Assembly: GCA_030639665.1 (NCBI GenBank) | Contig: DAOWCC010000136.1 | Location: 1-6,564 of the forward strand | Source: Elusimicrobiota bacterium | Lineage (GTDB): Bacteria; Elusimicrobiota; Elusimicrobia; Elusimicrobiales; UBA9959 | Direction of reading: 5' to 3' | Length of the DNA: 6,564 bases | Shown here: piece after piece, positions 1 to 4,696 of the stretch | Layout: each line of letters opens with the position of its first letter | How positions within the stretch are numbered: position 1 is the first letter of the stretch | Position numbers and translations under genes: made by a program | Notes under the pieces: model-generated | Seen by the model: only the letters and a program-made list of their open reading frames with translations | Databases searched by the model: none | Told to the model about the DNA's origin: nothing

Positions 1-32
1 AAATCAGGCAACTACACTCTAAACTCTTTTCC

Positions 33-70
33 AAAATCCCTCTCGTTCTCCCTTTAGAAAAGGGAGAGGC
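33..70. repeat. Palindromic intergenic repeat, copy 1
   Basis: A perfect 9-bp stem, TCTCCCTTT (47-55) with AAAGGGAGA (59-67), closes on a 3-nt AGA loop. It is preceded by an AAAATCCC lead and followed by an A-rich then G-rich stretch. The same arrangement recurs at 151-184 with substitutions and a 1-bp indel, so these look like two copies of one dispersed element rather than two unrelated hairpins. No open frame is present. Similar C-rich/G-rich palindromes are common in intergenic DNA of many environmental bacterial genomes (general knowledge). A terminator for an unseen upstream gene is possible but there is no T-run after the stem. Confidence 0.6.
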
Positions 71-99
71 TAAAAAAAGGGGGGAAGATATCTTTATTG

Positions 100-116
100 G
101 CGGCATGCAATGCCGC
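100..116. repeat. GC-rich 7-bp hairpin
   Basis: GCGGCAT (100-106) and ATGCCGC (110-116) form a perfect stem around a GCA loop. It is far more GC-rich than the AT-rich spacer around it and sits between the two copies of the neighbouring palindromic repeat. It has no trailing T-run and therefore does not look like a terminator. It probably belongs to another dispersed intergenic palindrome family. Confidence 0.5.
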
Positions 117-150
117 GGCTACAAGTACAGAAGAAAGCGGGATTATTATA

Positions 151-184
151 AAAATCCCCCTCAGTCCCCTTTGCAAAAGGGGAA
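151..184. repeat. Palindromic intergenic repeat, copy 2
   Basis: The stem TCCCCTTT (165-172) with AAAGGGGA (176-183) closes on a GCA loop, after the lead AAAATCCCCC. The lead, stem and A-rich tail align with the element at 33-70, differing by a few substitutions and one indel. Its right edge lies about 25 bp before the -35 box of the gap promoter, so it may insulate that promoter from upstream transcription. That role is inferred. Confidence 0.6.
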
Positions 185-208
185 GAAAAAAAAGAATGAT
201 TCTTGTGT

Positions 209-237
209 TTGAGGGGATACTTTAATTTTGATATACT
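209..237 (+). promoter_or_regulatory. Sigma-70-like promoter for gap
   Basis: A -35 box TTGAGG (209-214) and a -10 box TATACT (232-237) are separated by 17 bp. An extended -10 TG lies at 229-230. Transcription would start near 243-245 and give a leader of about 95 nt before the gap start codon. The string TTTTGATATACT recurs upstream of secG, which supports its use by the host polymerase. No experimental start site is known. Confidence 0.65.
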
Positions 238-252
238 GTAATTGAAGTTACA
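237..252. promoter_or_regulatory. Possible CRP/FNR-type operator
   Basis: The sequence TGTAATTGAAGTTACA is a perfect 5-bp inverted repeat with a 6-bp centre (TGTAA-N6-TTACA). This is the half-site length and spacing of CRP-family sites (TGTGA-N6-TCACA), and it also fits the NtcA pattern GTA-N8-TAC. It begins on the last base of the -10 box and covers the predicted start, where a bound protein would repress. Only one site is seen, so chance is a real alternative. Confidence 0.3.
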
Positions 253-339
253 TTCGACAAATAAGCCCATAGGCGTTTTCCGAAAGCACTATAAATAAAA
301 AACGTTTAAAACACCGAGGCTGATAAAAGGAGAAATAAT

Positions 340-1392
340 ATGGCTGTTAAAGTTGGCATCAATGGATTTGGCAGGATAGGAAGACTTGTGGCGAGAGCTA
401 TTTTGGACCGCACTGATAATGCTTTGGAACTTGTCGCTATAAACGATTTAACAGATTCAAAGACCAATGCTCACCTCCTTAAATATGATTCGGTTCACGG
501 GCAATTGAAGGGCGAAGTTAAAGCTGTTGGCGAAGATAAAATTTCAGTCGATGGAAAGATAATAAAAGTTCTTAAAGAAAGAGATCCGGGCGCTTTGCCT
601 TGGAAAGAGCTTGGTGTTGAGATAGTTATTGAGTCTACCGGTCTTTTTACCATTAAAAAAGACGGTGTTGATAAAAAAGGCAGACAAGCTAAAGGCGCTG
701 AGAACCATATTACCAAAGGCGGAGCAAAGAAGGTTATAATTTCAGCTCCCGCTCAAGGCGAAGATTTAACCATAGTGATGGGTGTTAACGAGGATAAATA
801 TGACGCTGGAAATCATCATGTGGTTTCAAACGCTTCCTGCACCACAAATTGTTTGGCTCCCGTAGCTAAGATTATCAATGATAAATGGACCATAGAAAAA
901 GGACTTATGACAACCATTCACGCTTATACGAATGATCAAAAAGTTCAGGATATGGCCCATTCCGATTTAAGGCGCTCAAGAGCGGCCGCGGTTTCCATGA
1001 TACCTACTTCAACGGGCGCGGCTAAAGCCGTGGCTTTGGTTATACCTGAACTTAAAGGTAAGTTTGACGGTTTTGCCATTCGCGTGCCGACCCCGAATGT
1101 TTCGGTTGTGGATTTAACCGTTACGATAGCGAAAGACGCTACAGCTGAGGAAATAAACGCGGCTTTGAAAGAAGCTGCCGAAGGTCCGATGAAAGGCGTG
1201 CTTGCGTATGAGGAAGCTCCTTTGGTTTCAATAGATTATAATCATTCTCCTTTGAGCTCGACGGTGGATGCCCCCAATACAAAAGTTATCGGCGGAAATC
1301 TCGTTAAGGTTCTTGCCTGGTATGACAATGAATGGGGCTATTCAAATCGTGTTATCGATTTGGCTTTACTCATGATAGAAAAAGGAATTTAA
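340..1392 (+). CDS. gap: Glyceraldehyde-3-phosphate dehydrogenase (type I)
   Basis: This cytoplasmic enzyme oxidises and phosphorylates glyceraldehyde-3-phosphate to 1,3-bisphosphoglycerate, reducing NAD+. The N-terminal nucleotide-binding motif GINGFGRIGR covers residues 6-15. Asp36, in the sequence IND, is the usual NAD-preferring residue at the end of the second strand. The catalytic motif SNASCTTNCLAP places the nucleophile at Cys167, with His194 (TTIHAYTNDQ) as general base. The C-terminal WYDNEWGYSNRV signature is intact. At 350 residues it is slightly longer than the usual 330-340, because of about ten extra residues near 108-122, between GLFT and the conserved AKKVIISAP strand. The start is fixed by AAAAGGAG (325-332) seven bases before the ATG and by the standard N-terminus. 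It leads the cluster and has its own promoter. Identity is certain; cofactor preference is inferred from one residue. Confidence 0.98.
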   Translation: MAVKVGINGFGRIGRLVARAILDRTDNALELVAINDLTDSKTNAHLLKYDSVHGQLKGEVKAVGEDKISVDGKIIKVLKERDPGALPWKELGVEIVIESTGLFTIKKDGVDKKGRQAKGAENHITKGGAKKVIISAPAQGEDLTIVMGVNEDKYDAGNHHVVSNASCTTNCLAPVAKIINDKWTIEKGLMTTIHAYTNDQKVQDMAHSDLRRSRAAAVSMIPTSTGAAKAVALVIPELKGKFDGFAIRVPTPNVSVVDLTVTIAKDATAEEINAALKEAAEGPMKGVLAYEEAPLVSIDYNHSPLSSTVDAPNTKVIGGNLVKVLAWYDNEWGYSNRVIDLALLMIEKGI

Positions 1393-1417
1393 ATCGGGTC
1401 CATTAGTCCCCGTAAAC

Positions 1418-1453
1418 CGGATATTGACTGATAAGGGATTTATCCGTGTTTTT
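1418..1453 (+). terminator. Weak possible terminator after gap
   Basis: CGGATA (1418-1423) can pair with TATCCG (1441-1446), followed by TGTTTTT. The loop is long (17 nt). An alternative 5-bp hairpin, GATAA (1430-1434) with TTATC (1440-1444), competes with it. Either could cause partial termination after gap. The stems are short and AT-rich, so this is tentative. Confidence 0.25.
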
Positions 1454-1454
1454 G

Positions 1455-1535
1455 ACCCTACCACCTGCTTATTGTCCAAAGGACAATTAAAAAATAAACA
1501 TGGCGCTATTAAGCGCCATAAGCAGGTGGTAGGGT
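1455..1535. repeat. 81-nt nested palindrome, three-way junction
   Basis: The outer arms ACCCTACCACCTGCTTAT (1455-1472) and ATAAGCAGGTGGTAGGGT (1518-1535) are perfectly complementary over 18 bp. Inside lie two further perfect hairpins: ATTGTCC-AAA-GGACAAT (1471-1487) and ATGGCGCT-ATTA-AGCGCCAT (1500-1519), joined by an A-rich linker. The inner hairpins share two base positions with the outer arms, so the folded form would be a closing stem with two branches. No T-run follows, so it is not a standard terminator. It ends 24 bp before the Shine-Dalgarno of the next gene and would be transcribed in any gap-to-pgk message. Candidates are a small non-autonomous mobile palindrome (MITE- or REP-doublet-like) or a structured RNA affecting expression or stability of the downstream message. 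Confidence 0.75.
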
Positions 1536-1571
1536 GACTTCTGAAGAAAAAATAACAACAGGAGGCCAATT

Positions 1572-2891
1572 ATGGCAAAAAAAGTATTGATTATGGGAGC
1601 GGCAGGAAGAGACTTTCATAATTTTAATGTATATTATAGGGGCAACTCGGATTATGAGGTTGTCGCTTTTACCGCGTTTCAGATTCCCGATATAGCGGGC
1701 AGAAGATATCCAGCTTCTCTTTCAGGAGAGCTGTATCCTGAAGGTATTCCGATTTTTGAAGAATCCGAAATGCCGAGATTAATCAAAGAACTTAATGTTG
1801 AAGAAGTCGTTTTCGCTTATAGTGATGTTAATTTCAATAGCGTTATGGAAAAGGGCTCTTTGGTTCTCGCTTGCGGAGCTGATTTTAAGCTTTTGAGCGG
1901 CGAGCATACAATGATTAAATCCAATAAACCTGTCATATCCGTTTGCGCGGTCAGAACGGGTTGTGGCAAAAGCCAGACTTCCAGAAAAATCGCCAGTCTT
2001 CTCAAAGAGATGGGACAGAAAGTTGTGGTGATTCGCCATCCGATGCCTTATGGCGATTTGGAAAAACAAACATGGCAGAGATTCGCTTCGATAGAAGATA
2101 TGAAGAAGCATGAATGCACTATTGAAGAAATGGAAGAGTATGAGCCGCATATCAGCGAAGGTCATGTGGTTTATGCCGGTGTTGATTACGGCAAAATTCT
2201 TGAAGAGGCGGAGAAAGAGGCCGATGTTATATTGTGGGACGGTGGAAACAATGATTTATCTTTCTACAAACCCAATATTCATATCGTGGTAACCGATCCT
2301 TTGCGCCCCGGACATGAAGAGTTGTATTATCCCGGAACAACAAATCTTAGAACAGCCGATATTGTTATCATCAATAAAGTTGATAGCGCCAAAGCTGAAG
2401 ATATTGAGGAAGTTAGAGCCAATATCAAAAAACTCAATCCCAATGCCAGAGTTATTGAGACAGAATCTCCCGTGGCAATTGAGAATGAGAACGGTCAGAT
2501 AAAAGGCAAGAAAATTCTTGTCGTTGAGGACGGCCCGACATTAACTCACGGTGAAATGGGTTATGGAGCGGCTTATGTGGCTGCCAAAGCTTATGAAGCC
2601 GGCGAGATAATTGATCCCAGACCTTATGCGGTTGGAACCATTAAAGGCGTTTATGAAAAATATAATCATCTTGAATGGATATTGCCCGCCATGGGTTACG
2701 GCTCTAAACAGATGAATGAGCTTCAAGAGACGATAAACGCGATTCCCGCTGATGTTGTTTTGATTGGAACGCCTATCGATCTTGCTTCTCACATTACCAT
2801 TAACAAACCTTCTTTAAGAGTTACTTATTCTCTTAAAGAGAAAACTCCCGCTTTGAAAGATATTCTTTCGGGCGTTTTACAAAAAGTCTAG
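1572..2891 (+). CDS. Cyclic 2,3-diphosphoglycerate synthetase-like P-loop protein
   Basis: This 439-residue protein resembles the family of the archaeal enzyme that cyclises 2,3-diphosphoglycerate with ATP in Methanothermus. Bacterial members are usually labelled predicted GTPase and their reaction is not established. The N-terminus, with LIMGAAGRDFHNFN at 6-19, looks like a Rossmann-type domain. A P-loop VRTGCGKS lies at 127-134, a Walker B-like ILWDGGNND at 220-228 (Asp223) and a G4-like NKVD at 268-271. Conserved-looking TDPLRPGHE covers 241-249. There is no signal peptide or membrane segment, so it should be cytoplasmic. The start is supported by AGGAGG (1560-1565) six bases before the ATG. 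It lies between gap and pgk, 179 bp and 72 bp away, and is probably co-transcribed with them. That suggests a bisphosphoglycerate-related role, but the nucleotide used and the product are inference. Family assignment is from memory of motifs. Confidence 0.85.
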   Translation: MAKKVLIMGAAGRDFHNFNVYYRGNSDYEVVAFTAFQIPDIAGRRYPASLSGELYPEGIPIFEESEMPRLIKELNVEEVVFAYSDVNFNSVMEKGSLVLACGADFKLLSGEHTMIKSNKPVISVCAVRTGCGKSQTSRKIASLLKEMGQKVVVIRHPMPYGDLEKQTWQRFASIEDMKKHECTIEEMEEYEPHISEGHVVYAGVDYGKILEEAEKEADVILWDGGNNDLSFYKPNIHIVVTDPLRPGHEELYYPGTTNLRTADIVIINKVDSAKAEDIEEVRANIKKLNPNARVIETESPVAIENENGQIKGKKILVVEDGPTLTHGEMGYGAAYVAAKAYEAGEIIDPRPYAVGTIKGVYEKYNHLEWILPAMGYGSKQMNELQETINAIPADVVLIGTPIDLASHITINKPSLRVTYSLKEKTPALKDILSGVLQKV

Positions 2892-2903
2892 AAGTTGTTT
2901 TTT

Positions 2904-2930
2904 TAGAGGGCGCCGTAATGGCGCCCTCTA
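2904..2930. repeat. Perfect 11-bp hairpin between the synthetase-like gene and pgk
   Basis: TAGAGGGCGCC (2904-2914) pairs perfectly with GGCGCCCTCTA (2920-2930) around a GTAAT loop. A run of seven Ts lies before the stem on the plus strand, and only TCGTCGTT follows it, so it lacks the layout of an intrinsic terminator in either direction. It starts 13 bp after the upstream stop codon and ends about 20 bp before the pgk ribosome-binding site. An mRNA-stabilising or processing hairpin, or a dispersed palindromic repeat, fits better. Weak termination cannot be excluded. Confidence 0.6.
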
Positions 2931-2963
2931 TCGTCGTTAATAATACTTTTAAGGATGTGAACT

Positions 2964-4172
2964 ATGTCAGGAAAAACAATATTAAAACTCGCTAAAGTTC
3001 AGGATTCTTCCATTAAGGGAAGAAACATTGTAATGAGGGTGGATTATAATGTTCCGATTGATAAGGGTATTATTGTCGACGATACAAGAATAAAAGCTTC
3101 TTTAAAAACTTTAAAATATCTTTTGGATTTAAAATGCAAAGTGACTTTAATTTCCCATTTGGGCCGCCCCAAGGGCCATGAGCCTAAATATAGTCTCAGA
3201 CCGGTAGCGGCGCATCTTCAAGAACTTGTCGGCGCCAAGGTTTATTTTGCCTCAGATTGCATAGGTGAAGAGAGCAAGCGCGTTGTGGAGCAGGCGAAAG
3301 AAGGGGAAATTGTTCTCCTTGAAAATCTCAGGTTTCATTCCGAAGAGAAAAAAAACGATGCTGATTTTGCCAAACAACTTTCCGAGCACGGCGATTTTTT
3401 TATTCAGGAAGCTTTCGGCACTTTACACAGGGCGCATGCTTCCACCGCTGGCATAAGCAAATATCTTGATAATGCCATAGGCTATTTGGTTCAGAAAGAA
3501 CTTGAATATTTAGATAGGTCCATGATAAATCCCGCAAGGCCTTTTGTGGCTATTATCGGCGGGGCAAAAGTTTCCGATAAGATTGATGTGCTGTACAGTC
3601 TTATAGATAAGGCCGACACTATAATTATCGGCGGAGCCATGGCTTATACTTTTCTTGCCGCTCAATATTCAAATGTGGGGAAATCCCTGGTTGAAAAAGA
3701 AAAAATTGAGGATGCTAAAAAAATAATTTTAAAAGCTTTTAAAAACGATGTCGAGCTGCTGCTTCCGGCGGACCATACTGTTGTTAAAGAAATTAAATTT
3801 GATTCGCCCAAAGAAGTTACGCAATCAATGGCGATAGGCGATAATTGGATTGGAGTGGATATCGGCCCCAGAAGTGAAATGCTTTTTACTGAAAAAATCA
3901 AAATGGCCAAAACCGTTTTTTGGAATGGCCCTCTTGGAATTTTTGAAATGGATGCTTTTGCTCACGGCAGTCTTGTCATTGCCCAAGCTATGGCTGCCGC
4001 AACCAAGACCGGAACCGTTACCATATTGGGTGGCGGGGATACTCTTGGCGTGATTAAAAAAGCCGGTATAAGTCCCGATCAATTATCTCATTGTTCAACG
4101 GGCGGTGGAGCCAGTCTGGAATTTATTGAAGGCAAGAATCTTCCCGGTCTTGTGTCTTTATCGCAAAATTAA
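2964..4172 (+). CDS. pgk: Phosphoglycerate kinase
   Basis: PGK transfers the acyl phosphate of 1,3-bisphosphoglycerate to ADP, giving 3-phosphoglycerate and ATP in the cytoplasm. At 402 residues it is the normal monofunctional length. In the N-terminal substrate domain I see RVDYNVP (25-31), DDTRIKAS (39-46), SHLGRP (64-69) and AFGTLHRAHAS (150-160). In the nucleotide domain I see GGAKVSDK (199-206), WNGPLGIFE (320-328), GGGDT (356-360) and STGGGASLEF (379-388 or so). One oddity is QE at 148-149, where most family members have ND just before AFG. The start follows AAGGA (2951-2955) with 8-bp spacing. It uses the product of gap and lies downstream of it on the same strand, separated by the synthetase-like gene. 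A weak terminator follows. Identity is certain. Confidence 0.98.
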   Translation: MSGKTILKLAKVQDSSIKGRNIVMRVDYNVPIDKGIIVDDTRIKASLKTLKYLLDLKCKVTLISHLGRPKGHEPKYSLRPVAAHLQELVGAKVYFASDCIGEESKRVVEQAKEGEIVLLENLRFHSEEKKNDADFAKQLSEHGDFFIQEAFGTLHRAHASTAGISKYLDNAIGYLVQKELEYLDRSMINPARPFVAIIGGAKVSDKIDVLYSLIDKADTIIIGGAMAYTFLAAQYSNVGKSLVEKEKIEDAKKIILKAFKNDVELLLPADHTVVKEIKFDSPKEVTQSMAIGDNWIGVDIGPRSEMLFTEKIKMAKTVFWNGPLGIFEMDAFAHGSLVIAQAMAAATKTGTVTILGGGDTLGVIKKAGISPDQLSHCSTGGGASLEFIEGKNLPGLVSLSQN

Positions 4173-4173
4173 G

Positions 4174-4204
4174 ATGTCCTGTTTTTTTATGGGCATATTT
4201 TTTT
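4174..4204 (+). terminator. Probable weak intrinsic terminator after pgk
   Basis: ATGTCC (4174-4179) pairs with GGGCAT (4191-4196), including one G-T pair, around an 11-nt T-rich loop. A run of seven Ts (4198-4204) follows almost at once. It begins just after the pgk stop codon. The short stem suggests partial termination. The T-run merges with the extended -10 promoter of secG. Confidence 0.45.
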
Positions 4205-4212
4205 GATATACT
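4204..4212 (+). promoter_or_regulatory. Extended -10 promoter for secG
   Basis: TGATATACT contains an extended -10 TG (4204-4205) and the -10 box TATACT (4207-4212). It sits in the same TTTTGATATACT string used upstream of gap. No good -35 is visible at 17 bp; TTTTTA at 4184-4189 is the nearest candidate. The -10 overlaps a 10-bp palindrome ATACTAGTAT (4208-4217). This would let secG be transcribed independently of pgk, with a leader of about 20-25 nt. Confidence 0.5.
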
Positions 4213-4241
4213 AGTATTCAATTAGAATTTTCGGAGGAAAA

Positions 4242-4589
4242 ATGTACAATTTTGTTCTTATACTTCATGTTGTTGTCGCGGTTGTTTTAATCATAGCTAT
4301 TTTGGTTTTTCAAACAAGCAAGGGTTCGGCTCTTTCAATGTTTGGCGGCGGCGGTGATAATCTTTTTTCAAGCAATACCGGAACTTCTTTTATCAGAAAA
4401 TTTACTATGGTTGTGGCCGCTATATTTGGCGCCACATCCCTTTTTCTTACAATCTTTTCTTCCAGCCTTAGAATGAAATCCGTTGTGCAGGATCATCCTA
4501 TGCAGGCGGCTCCCAAAGCTCCCGCGCAGGAAGCCGGCGCTAAAAAAGCAGTGCCTCAGAAAGCGCAAGAAAAACCTTCAAAGAAATAG
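4242..4589 (+). CDS. secG: Protein translocase subunit SecG
   Basis: SecG is the small accessory subunit of the SecYEG channel and assists SecA-driven export across the inner membrane. The 115-residue protein has the expected two-helix layout: a first membrane segment at about 4-23, a loop with the family-typical QTSKGSALSMFGGGGDNLFSS (split here at 24-34 and 35-44), and a second segment at about 56-73. Residues 88-115 form a tail rich in Ala, Lys, Pro and Gln, a low-complexity extension common in SecG and poorly conserved. GGAGG (4233-4237) lies four bases before the ATG, a slightly short spacing. secG often follows a gap-pgk-tpiA cluster in bacteria; here it follows pgk directly and tpiA is missing. 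It converges with the minus-strand genes to its right. The identification rests on topology and the Gly-rich loop. Confidence 0.93.
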   Translation: MYNFVLILHVVVAVVLIIAILVFQTSKGSALSMFGGGGDNLFSSNTGTSFIRKFTMVVAAIFGATSLFLTIFSSSLRMKSVVQDHPMQAAPKAPAQEAGAKKAVPQKAQEKPSKK

Positions 4590-4590
4590 T

Positions 4591-4696
4591 ACAGCCCGGC
4601 AGCTAGACTGCCTGACGGCTAACAGCTAAAATATTTTGTCTAATGAATTTAAGAGATAAGTCTGCCTAGCGGCCTAGCCGTTTGGCTGTTTTCTTT
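4591..4696. terminator. Inverted-repeat-rich convergent terminator region
   Basis: This spacer separates the convergent secG and CNNM-EIIA genes. ACAGCC (4591-4596) can pair with GGCTGT (4684-4689), and CGGCTA (4616-4621) with TAGCCG (4675-4680). GGCAG-CTAGA-CTGCC (4598-4612) is a local hairpin. GCCTAGCG (4664-4671) and GCCTAGCC (4672-4679) are tandem near-copies. On the plus strand AGCC-GTTT-GGCT (4676-4687) is followed by GTTTTCTTT, a plausible terminator for secG. The density of small inverted and direct repeats suggests a dispersed repeat has been placed here. Its use as a bidirectional terminator is inferred. Confidence 0.45.

Noticed and set aside
238..339. Riboswitch in the gap leader
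   Set aside because: Apart from the inverted repeat at the start site I found no stable stems or known aptamer motif in about 95 nt of AT-rich leader.
1455..1535. An integron attC site or a tRNA-like gene
   Set aside because: The branched fold suggests these, but there is no GTTRRRY/RYYYAAC pair for attC, no T-loop or anticodon arm for tRNA, and no cassette or integrase nearby.
1366..1569. A 67-codon minus-strand frame covering the gap-to-synthetase spacer
   Set aside because: It runs through the nested palindrome and the end of gap, has no clear ribosome-binding site and no recognisable protein features.
2904..2930. Rho-independent terminator
   Set aside because: The stem is strong but the T-run precedes it and no U-tract follows on either strand. 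It was kept as a hairpin repeat instead.
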